From Nitrosomonadaceae bacterium (GTDB taxonomy: Bacteria; Pseudomonadota; Gammaproteobacteria; Burkholderiales; Usitatibacteraceae): a stretch of 9,899 bases of DNA. The stretch spans positions 1-9,899 of the forward strand of contig JAJTHU010000357.1 of assembly GCA_021300055.1 (NCBI GenBank), in the 5' to 3' direction. Position 1 is the stretch's first letter; every line of letters begins with the position of its first letter. The position numbers were made by a program, and so were the translations under genes. This document shows positions 1 to 5,528 of this stretch, one piece after another. The notes beneath the pieces were generated by a model. It was not told the DNA's origin. It saw only the letters and a list, made by a program, of their open reading frames with translations, and made no database searches.

Positions 1-108
1 ACAAAGAAAAGCGCATCAAGATGTCTTTGGGTGCTCGCAGCCCCGTTCAGTACCGAGAAAGCCTCGGCCTTACAATCTAACTAGTCCAAGAAAAACGCCG
101 CACCCCCG
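1..108 (+). mobile_element. Right end of an IS3-family insertion sequence (partial)
   Basis: The segment contains the 3' end of an IS3-type transposase reading frame, followed after its stop by about 28 bases ending in a C-rich run (101-107). A short non-coding tail ending in a terminal inverted repeat is the usual arrangement at the right end of IS3-family elements. The exact right boundary is an estimate. The left end lies outside the window, so the inverted-repeat partner and the target-site duplication cannot be checked. Confidence 0.55.
3..80 (+). CDS. IS3-family transposase (OrfB), C-terminal fragment
   Basis: Reading frame 3 is open from the left edge to a TAA at 78-80 and encodes 25 residues containing RIKMSLGARSPVQYRESLGL. 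This matches the well-known C-terminus of IS3-family OrfB integrase-type transposases, where a 'R-I-K-x-x-L-G-x-x-S-P-V-Q-Y-R' stretch follows the last catalytic glutamate of the DDE domain. None of the catalytic residues lies inside the window, so whether the element is intact or active cannot be judged. The call rests on recognition of this short motif only; the IS150-like subgroup is a guess. Confidence 0.7.
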   Translation, partial: KEKRIKMSLGARSPVQYRESLGLTI

Positions 109-195
109 AAATCAACACCAATAGAAGGCAGGTCGCGCCGCTGTATGTTGAAAGCGATAGATTCTGAGGATGAAACGTGTCGCACGAACTAACCT

Positions 196-207
196 ACATA
201 TATATGT
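196..207. repeat. 12-bp AT-rich perfect palindrome
   Basis: ACATATATATGT is its own reverse complement and stands out in a GC-rich window. It lies 19 bases before the ATG of the 35-codon ORF at 227. It could be a -10 type promoter element or an operator for that ORF, or simply low-complexity sequence. No matching -35 box is clear. Confidence 0.4.
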
Positions 208-226
208 CTGCGAAGCTGGGGTGACC

Positions 227-334
227 ATGTTCGACCGTTACTTCAGCTACCTCGACTCAGTCAAAGAACAGCTTCCTTCAGCGCTCGCCGATTTTGCTCA
301 AGACAAATCGCACTACGACTTACAATCAAGTTGA
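227..334 (+). pseudogene. 35-codon ORF, possibly the truncated start of a larger gene
   Basis: An ATG at 227, preceded by a GGGG run at 218-221 at a plausible ribosome-binding distance, opens a 35-residue frame beginning MFDRYFSYLDSVKEQLPSAL and ending at TGA 332-334. The composition (aromatic-rich start, alternating charged and hydrophobic residues) looks like the amino end of a real cytoplasmic protein. I do not recognise the family. No convincing continuation is visible in another frame: the +1 frame stays open from 331 to a TAA near 433 but does not clearly resume the protein. It lies about 120 bases from the probable end of the insertion sequence, so a remnant left by rearrangement is plausible. 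It could also be a genuine small protein or chance. Confidence 0.35.
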
Positions 335-438
335 CGACCATGTATGCCTCATTGGTTGTCGACCCAACTGGCGCGGCGGACTCAGATATCCGCTCCATGT
401 ACCAACACGGCAAATCGGCGGACCTGCCGTAAGCGGAC

Positions 439-456
439 CCGTCGCGCACGCGGCGG
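439..456 (-). terminator. Possible terminator hairpin after the small exported-protein gene
   Basis: CCGTCGC and GCGGCGG can pair (7 bp, one G-T pair) around a 4-base loop, starting 8 bases beyond the stop codon of the minus-strand gene at 464. No T-run follows on the minus strand, so this would be an imperfect intrinsic terminator or only an mRNA-end stabilising hairpin. Confidence 0.25.
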
Positions 457-463
457 TAACAGG

Positions 464-961
464 CTAGAAGCTGTAGTTGATCGACAGGCGACCGCGCCTT
501 ACGGATAGGCTCTCTTTACGCAACCCCGGCAGCTCTGGCATGAGTGCTTTTGCGATCGGGAGCCGCGCTTGGCCGCGAGCATAGTCGTAACAGACGAAAC
601 TTTCGCCACTGCAAGCGTTCGGCGCGTTGCGCAAACTGCGCGGGTTGATGGATGCGTTTTGCGCCAGCGACAGTAGATTGTCGTTACCGAGCCAATTGCG
701 TACGGGATCGTCGTTCGGCAGCAGCGACGTCGGCGCGGTCGAGTGGATGGCGCTGCCTGAAAAAATGGGTGGCAAAGAGTGCGGCACGCTCTTTTGCTGA
801 GCTGCGCAGGGGAGCGACGCCAAACTGAGGCAGAGCGCGGAAAAGAGAACGCAAACCGAAGACTTGCTTGCCGAGCGGTGTACCGCGCCTTGACGATGCC
901 GCGCGAGGGCCGACGAGCGCGCCCCGGTAAAAACGACCCAAGCCACATTTCGCTTGTTCAT
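464..961 (-). CDS. Small exported protein of unknown function with outer-membrane-type C-terminus
   Basis: The protein has 165 residues. The ATG at 961 is preceded on the minus strand by GAGGGG, a good ribosome binding site with slightly short spacing, and no alternative start lies before the hydrophobic segment. The amino end is a long basic n-region (residues 1-33), a hydrophobic core (about 35-52) and a likely signal-peptidase site after CAA (residues 52-54), so the protein should be exported. The mature part is Ser/Pro/Asn-rich at first, has two cysteines (117 and 124) that could form a disulfide, and a conserved-looking MPELPGL segment (141-147). It ends RLSINYSF: a terminal Phe, Tyr at -3 and hydrophobics at -5 and -7 fit the beta-signal read by the BAM complex. 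With about 110 mature residues and only one clear strand, a full barrel is unlikely. I do not recognise a named family. It may form a small periplasmic or outer-membrane-associated protein. Confidence 0.65.
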   Translation of the reverse strand: MNKRNVAWVVFTGARSSALARHRQGAVHRSASKSSVCVLFSALCLSLASLPCAAQQKSVPHSLPPIFSGSAIHSTAPTSLLPNDDPVRNWLGNDNLLSLAQNASINPRSLRNAPNACSGESFVCYDYARGQARLPIAKALMPELPGLRKESLSVRRGRLSINYSF

Positions 962-1179
962 TCGCCCCTCACCATTGGATGAACTTTAGAATGCCGATCT
1001 GGCCAAACGCTAGTCGCTACGGATGGTTCAGCGCCGCTCGGCAAAGCGGTAGTGCAAGATCTATTCCAACTCTGCTACAGTAGAGCAACGTTAACCCGTG
1101 GCGCAGCAAACCGCAAGCGCTGGTGCCTGTTCGGTCACGAATTGGCGACGAGCGTCGCGATGTTGCGCGAGCTTGCCGA

Positions 1180-2607
1180 CTACGATGCAAGGCGCGCGCG
1201 TGCGGCAGCGACGGCGTGACGCACTTGCGCGGGTGCTGTTCCACCTAGGTGGTTGCGAGCCGCCACTGACCCCTCAGGCGTCAACACGGCAGCCACATCG
1301 TCGCCAATCAACGTCGGCGAATGACAAAACGCGCGTAGCTCAGCAAGGCTGAGACCTTCTAGACCGATGCCGCGCTCGCTGGCGTGGCGCACGGCACGGG
1401 CGACTACCTCATGTGCCTCCCGAAACGGCAAACCGCGCTTGACCAAATAGTCAGCCAAATCGGTCGCGGTGGCAAAACCCTGCGCGACGGCTTGGCGCAT
1501 GCGTTCGGGTTTGACGATGATGTTTGCGGCAAGGTCGGCCATGATGGTCAACGAGTCACGAACCGTATCCACGGTGTCAAACAGCGGCTCTTTGTCTTCT
1601 TGGTTGTCTTTGTTGTACGCGAGCGGCTGACCCTTCATGAGCGTTAGCAGCGCGACCAGGTGACCATTGACGCGCCCCGTTTTGCCGCGAATTAGCTCCG
1701 GCACGTCGGGGTTTTTCTTCTGCGGCATGATCGATGAGGAGTAGCAGAAGCGATCAGGCAAGTCGACAAATCCGACGCTTTGGCTCATCCAAATAATGAG
1801 CTCCTCAGAAAACCGCGAAAGGTGGGTCATGATGAGCGCAGCGGCGCCCACAAACTCGATCGCAAAGTCGCGGTCGCTCACGGCGTCGAGCGAGTTGCCG
1901 CAAATACCTTCAAAGCCCAACGTATCGGCAACGTGCTGACGGTCAATCGGAAATGTCGTGCCCGCCAACGCGGCCGCGCCGAGAGGCAACTGATTCACGC
2001 GCTTGCGTACATCGAGCAATCGCATCTCGTCGCGATGAAGCATTTCGACATAGGCCATCAGATGGTGGCCAAAGGTGACCGGCTGGGCGACCTGCAAATG
2101 CGTAAACCCGGGCATGATGGTCTCGGCGTGCTTGTCGGCGACATCGACGAGAGAGCGCTGCAACGCGCGCAAGCCAACGACCAAATTGTCGATTTCAGCG
2201 CGCAGCCAAAGGCGAATATCAGTCGCCACTTGATCATTGCGCGAGCGGCCGGTGTGCAGTCGCTTGCCCGCATCGCCAATAAGCTCTATTAGCCGCGCCT
2301 CGATGTTCATGTGCACGTCCTCGCGGGCGACGTCCCACGCGAACCGACCATCCGCCATCTCTGCGCGGATTTGCTGCATGCCGCGACCGATTTCCTTCAA
2401 ATCGTCGGCCGAGATCACACCAACCTTGGTCAGCATCGCCGCGTGAGCGAGTGAGCCCTCAATGTCGTATTCCGCGAGTCGCTTGTCGAAGGTAACCGAA
2501 GCGGTGAAGCGCCTGACCAACTCGCTGACAGGCTCGCTGAATCGTCCACTGAAGTGGCCGCTAGGTGCTGGTGCGGAGGGCGTTGCCGCGTCTTTAGGGT
2601 CGGACAT
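1180..2607 (-). CDS. argH: Argininosuccinate lyase
   Basis: This cytoplasmic enzyme cleaves argininosuccinate to arginine and fumarate, the last step of arginine biosynthesis. The 475-residue length is normal for the family. It belongs to the fumarase/aspartase superfamily, and the three conserved regions are visible: HTGRSRNDQ (residues 118-126), GFTHLQVAQP (167-176, containing the Thr-His pair 169-170 used in catalysis) and the signature loop SSSIMPQKKNP (290-300) with its flexible catalytic serine. The first ~20 residues are a Pro/Ala/Ser-rich extension before the conserved GRFSEPV segment. The start at 2607 has no obvious Shine-Dalgarno sequence upstream. The gene is divergent from the AlgZ-type kinase, an arrangement also known in pseudomonads. 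No sign of damage is seen; identity is certain. Confidence 0.97.
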   Translation of the reverse strand: MSDPKDAATPSAPAPSGHFSGRFSEPVSELVRRFTASVTFDKRLAEYDIEGSLAHAAMLTKVGVISADDLKEIGRGMQQIRAEMADGRFAWDVAREDVHMNIEARLIELIGDAGKRLHTGRSRNDQVATDIRLWLRAEIDNLVVGLRALQRSLVDVADKHAETIMPGFTHLQVAQPVTFGHHLMAYVEMLHRDEMRLLDVRKRVNQLPLGAAALAGTTFPIDRQHVADTLGFEGICGNSLDAVSDRDFAIEFVGAAALIMTHLSRFSEELIIWMSQSVGFVDLPDRFCYSSSIMPQKKNPDVPELIRGKTGRVNGHLVALLTLMKGQPLAYNKDNQEDKEPLFDTVDTVRDSLTIMADLAANIIVKPERMRQAVAQGFATATDLADYLVKRGLPFREAHEVVARAVRHASERGIGLEGLSLAELRAFCHSPTLIGDDVAAVLTPEGSVAARNHLGGTAPAQVRHAVAAARARLAS

Positions 2608-2630
2608 TGCAGATGGAATCAGAAGATAAT
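2601..2630 (+). promoter_or_regulatory. Candidate sigma-70 promoter for the kinase-regulator-transporter operon
   Basis: CGGACA (2601-2606, four of six matches to TTGACA) and GATAAT (2625-2630, five of six matches to TATAAT) are separated by 18 bases. Transcription would start near 2637, which is the preferred ATG of the kinase gene, giving a leaderless or nearly leaderless message. The element overlaps the argH start codon. This is pattern matching only. Confidence 0.3.
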
Positions 2631-2636
2631 CGACAT

Positions 2637-3863
2637 ATGAGTATAAACGTCCCCCCTACGACGCAAGACGCGTCGACAGGCCCCGCAAACGCAAGCGTAA
2701 GCGCCGGCGAGAGTGCGGCTACGCGCGGAGGGGCGAGCGCGGACAGCAGGGCACAAGAGGCGGGTCGTCGCGCGTCGTCGGACGTTGGGTTCGCGGCGAG
2801 CAAGCTACCTTCTATCGGCTATACACCGCGGCTTCCGGACTTTTGTAACTTGGGCGTGATGGTTCGGCTGCTGGTGATCGTCAACCTGATGGTGCTAGGG
2901 GCCGCCGCCGCGCGCGCAGATGTGGGGGTTTCGGGTGTTGATGCGATCGGCTTCGTTCGGCAATTCCTGCTGCTGAGCGTGGTTGCACAACCCGCGCTGA
3001 TCTTGTCCCTGCTGTTGAGCTGCGCCCTGAAGAGCCAGTTTGCTAAGTTACGCTATTGGCAAGGTGTGGGCATTATCGCCGTGTGCGAGGTGGTGATTGG
3101 CGCGGTTTTCTGGTGGGTGTATCGCGAGCTTGCACCGGCGCTTGGCACAAGCGGCAATGTGGCGTTCTGGCAGTTCGCAGCATTCTTTGTGGCGGCGACC
3201 GCGGTGGTGTTGTTCTACTTTGACCTGCGCGCACGTTCACTATCCCCAGCGCTCACCGAGGCGCGACTACAGGCGCTGCAAGCGCGGATTCGACCCCACT
3301 TTCTATTCAACTCGATCAATGCAGTGCTGTCGCTGATCCGCGAAGAGCCGCGCCGCGCCGAGCGCATGCTTGAGGATATGGCCGAGTTGTTTCGTGTGTT
3401 GATGGCGGACAACCGTCAGCTGCGACCGCTGCGCGATGAGGTTGCGCTATGCCAAAAATACTTAGAGATCGAGCAAATTCGGCTCGGCGCGCGACTCGAG
3501 GTGCACTGGCAAACGGAGGATGCACCGCTCGACGCGCTGGTGCCGCCGCTGACCCTTCAGCCGTTGATCGAGAACGCGGTCTATCATGGCATCGAGCCAC
3601 TCAACTCAACGGGCAACTTGCGGATCACGATCACCACGGCGGGTAAGCAATTGCAGATTTGCATCACCAACCCTTACCAAAGCGGCTCCACCCATATTTC
3701 CGGTAATCGAATGGCGATCGCCAACATCCGCGAACGCTTGCAATTACACTTCGATGCTGAAGCTGGCCTAAGCGCCAAGGTTGATGGCCAGACGTATGTG
3801 GTGAACATCAATATGCCGGTCGTCACGCAAACCCCTCATGCAATGACGCAGACCTCGACATGA
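2637..3863 (+). CDS. algZ: AlgZ/LytS-type membrane sensor histidine kinase
   Basis: This is an inner-membrane sensor kinase that should phosphorylate the response regulator encoded next to it. I prefer the ATG at 2637 (408 residues); in-frame starts at 2613 (ATG) and 2607 (TTG) would add 8 or 10 residues. A weak AGAAG lies upstream. Residues 1 to about 65 are a Ser/Ala/Gly-rich, probably disordered tail, followed by LPDFCNLG and four predicted membrane segments (about 77-93, 109-131, 143-165, 176-196). The His_kinase (PF06580-type) domain begins with RPHFLFNSINA; the phospho-accepting His is residue 221. The ATPase N-box is LIENAVYHG (Asn313), and GNRMAIANIRERL is the G-box region. There is no PAS, HAMP or periplasmic domain, so the stimulus is probably sensed in or near the membrane. 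The order argH, algZ, algR is a known arrangement. The algZ symbol follows architecture and synteny; control of alginate is not implied. Confidence 0.88.
   Translation: MSINVPPTTQDASTGPANASVSAGESAATRGGASADSRAQEAGRRASSDVGFAASKLPSIGYTPRLPDFCNLGVMVRLLVIVNLMVLGAAAARADVGVSGVDAIGFVRQFLLLSVVAQPALILSLLLSCALKSQFAKLRYWQGVGIIAVCEVVIGAVFWWVYRELAPALGTSGNVAFWQFAAFFVAATAVVLFYFDLRARSLSPALTEARLQALQARIRPHFLFNSINAVLSLIREEPRRAERMLEDMAELFRVLMADNRQLRPLRDEVALCQKYLEIEQIRLGARLEVHWQTEDAPLDALVPPLTLQPLIENAVYHGIEPLNSTGNLRITITTAGKQLQICITNPYQSGSTHISGNRMAIANIRERLQLHFDAEAGLSAKVDGQTYVVNINMPVVTQTPHAMTQTST
2640..2668 (-). promoter_or_regulatory. Candidate argH promoter
   Basis: On the minus strand TATACT (complement of 2640-2645) matches five of six positions of the -10 consensus and would start transcription about 26 bases before the argH ATG. 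Upstream, TTGCGT (complement of 2661-2666) is a poor -35 at 15-base spacing. The -10 box directly abuts and overlaps the start codon of the divergent kinase gene. Confidence 0.35.
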
Positions 3864-4639
3864 CGCAAGCTCGAATCCTAATCGTTGACGATGAAGCGCC
3901 CGCGCGTAAGCGCCTGTCGAATTTGTTGGATGACTGCCGCGAACAGTTCGCGCTGACGATCGTTGATGAGGCGTCTAACGGGGTCGAAGCCATCGACATC
4001 ATTAATCGCGGTGGTGTGGACATCGTGCTGTGCGATATCCGCATGCCGGTGATGGACGGCATTGAGGTCGCGCGGCATTTGGCGACCCTGGAGGTGCCAC
4101 CCAAGCTGATTTTTGCGACCGCGTTTGACGAGTACGCCGTTAAGGCCTTCGAGCTCAACGCGGTCGACTATTTGCTCAAACCGATTCGGCAGGAGCGCTT
4201 ACTTGCGGCGTTGCAGAAAGCGCGGTCGGTGGCACCGCCCGCTGCAAAAGCCATCGCCGATGCCACGCAGCACAAGCGCAAGCACCTCTCCATTCACGAG
4301 CGCGGGCGCGTGGTGCTCGTGCCGCTGGAAGAAGTTCTCTACCTCAAAGCAGAGCAGAAGTATCTGACGGTGCGTACCGCGCAACGAGAGTATTTGCTCG
4401 AAGAATCACTCACGCGCATGGAAGAGGAATTCGCGGGCGTGTTTACGCGCATTCATCGAAACGCCTTGGTCGCAACCGCGGCGATCGCTGGTTTTGAGCG
4501 CGTCGCCAACACCAGCGGCAGCGATGACGCGGAGCAAAGCGACGGCGGTAGCGGTATGCACTGGGTGTGCGCGATCAAAGGCGTGCCGGAGAAGTTACCG
4601 GTCTCGCGTCGCCAGCAACACGTCATCCGGGAGATCTGA
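3860..4639 (+). CDS. algR: AlgR-type LytTR response regulator
   Basis: This is a 259-residue DNA-binding response regulator and probable partner of the upstream kinase. Its ATG overlaps the kinase stop as ATGA, implying translational coupling. The receiver domain (about 5-120) shows the acidic pair Asp10-Asp11, phospho-accepting Asp59 in CDIRMPVMDG, the switch Thr87 and the conserved Lys107 in LLKP. After a linker, the LytTR DNA-binding domain runs from about 143 to 257, with YLKAEQKYLTV and FTRIHRNALVA as family hallmarks. LytTR regulators bind paired short direct repeats in promoters. Compared with AlgR as I remember it, the loop at residues 218-232 is enlarged by an Asp/Ser/Gly-rich insert before the final strands. 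No kinase-independent features are seen. Specific target genes cannot be read from the window; the operon partner transporter is the obvious candidate. Confidence 0.9.
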   Translation: MTQARILIVDDEAPARKRLSNLLDDCREQFALTIVDEASNGVEAIDIINRGGVDIVLCDIRMPVMDGIEVARHLATLEVPPKLIFATAFDEYAVKAFELNAVDYLLKPIRQERLLAALQKARSVAPPAAKAIADATQHKRKHLSIHERGRVVLVPLEEVLYLKAEQKYLTVRTAQREYLLEESLTRMEEEFAGVFTRIHRNALVATAAIAGFERVANTSGSDDAEQSDGGSGMHWVCAIKGVPEKLPVSRRQQHVIREI

Positions 4640-5502
4640 TGGAAGGCTCAATCATTACCAACGTGCTGCTGCCCATTGCGTTGGGCATCATCATGTTGGG
4701 CCTTGGGCTGTCGCTCAGCGTTGACGATTTCACGCGTGTGGTGCGCTACCCCAAAGCGGTATTGGTTGGCTTGTTTATTCAGATGGTCGCACTCACCACC
4801 GTGTGCTTTGCGATTTGTTTGGCGTTTGGCTTACCGCCCGAGCTATCGGTCGGCATGATGCTGTTAGCGGCGTCCCCGGGTGGCGCCACCGCAAATATCT
4901 ACTCGCATCTGGCGCACGGCGATGTCGCGCTCAACATCACACTTACGGCGATCAACTCGTTGTTGTCGTTGATCGCGCTGCCGTTCATCGTGAGCTTTTC
5001 GCTCGGCTATTTCATGGGCGCCGAGCAATATGTGCCGCCGCCATTCAAGAAAGTGATTGAGGTCGCGCTCATCATCATCGTGCCGGTATTGATCGGTATG
5101 ACGCTGCGCAGCCGCTTTGCCGCATTTGCGGCGCGCATGGAAAAGCCAATCCGCATTTTTTCAGTCGTGCTGTTGGCGGCGCTGGTCGTCGCTGCCGTTG
5201 CTAAAGAATGGGAAGTGCTGGTGAAGTACGCCGCCATCGTCGGCGGTGCTTGCTTGCTGTTTAACTTGGCATCGATGGGCATCGGCTACGCCGTGCCCTT
5301 GATGGTGAAGCTTCCACCCAAGCAAGCCATCGCGATTGCGATGGAGATCGGCATCCACAATGGCACGTTGGCGATCTTTATCGCGATCAACGTGCTCAAC
5401 AACGGCACCATGAGCGTGCCCGCCGCGATTTACTCGCTGATCATGTTTGTGACCGCGGGTATCTTTGCGTGGTGGCTCAATCGCAAACGCGTGCACGCGT
5501 AA
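4639..5502 (+). CDS. Bile acid:sodium symporter family (BASS) transporter
   Basis: This is a 287-residue inner-membrane transporter. I chose the ATG at 4639 because it overlaps the upstream stop (TGATG) and has GGGAG at 4629-4633 as a strong binding site; an in-frame upstream start at 4567 would lie inside algR. The sequence is almost entirely hydrophobic, fitting the 9-10 helices of the fold. Hallmarks are LLAASPGGATANIYSHLAHG (75-94), the core-domain sodium-site region, and EIGIHNGTLAIF (236-247), the second crossover motif. In structurally studied bacterial homologues a Gln follows four residues after this Glu; here it is His240. Despite the name, bacterial members import varied organic anions, for example pantoate or pyruvate-like acids in known relatives, so the substrate is unknown. 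Translational coupling to the two-component pair suggests regulation with it or function in its signalling. Confidence 0.88.
   Translation: MEGSIITNVLLPIALGIIMLGLGLSLSVDDFTRVVRYPKAVLVGLFIQMVALTTVCFAICLAFGLPPELSVGMMLLAASPGGATANIYSHLAHGDVALNITLTAINSLLSLIALPFIVSFSLGYFMGAEQYVPPPFKKVIEVALIIIVPVLIGMTLRSRFAAFAARMEKPIRIFSVVLLAALVVAAVAKEWEVLVKYAAIVGGACLLFNLASMGIGYAVPLMVKLPPKQAIAIAMEIGIHNGTLAIFIAINVLNNGTMSVPAAIYSLIMFVTAGIFAWWLNRKRVHA
5487..5500. repeat. 14-bp perfect palindrome at the transporter stop codon
   Basis: ACGCGTGCACGCGT is self-complementary and its last base is the first base of the TAA stop of the transporter gene. As RNA it can fold into a 5-bp stem with a TGCA loop on either strand. It lies between the convergent operon and tex and, read on the minus strand, is followed by a short TTTG, so a weak terminator role for tex is possible. 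It may also be chance within a codon-biased end. Confidence 0.35.
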
Positions 5503-5528
5503 GCCGGCATCCCCGCACCGCTAAGAAC

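Noticed and set aside
261..449. 62-codon minus-strand ORF in the gene-poor left segment
   Set aside because: No ribosome binding site, no recognisable motif, and it overlaps the more protein-like plus-strand ORF at 227-334.
499..948. 149-codon minus-strand ORF in another frame of the small exported protein gene
   Set aside because: Arg-rich composition, no signal peptide and no motifs. The 464-961 frame has a ribosome binding site, signal peptide and coherent C-terminus.
1780..2292. 170-codon plus-strand ORF opposite argH
   Set aside because: It lies wholly antisense to a clearly conserved enzyme, has Arg/Ala/His-rich composition typical of a reverse-frame shadow, and resembles no family.
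4567..4638. Upstream in-frame start for the transporter
   Set aside because: It would place 24 polar residues before the first membrane helix and lie inside algR. The ATG at 4639 has a strong binding site and the typical family N-terminus.
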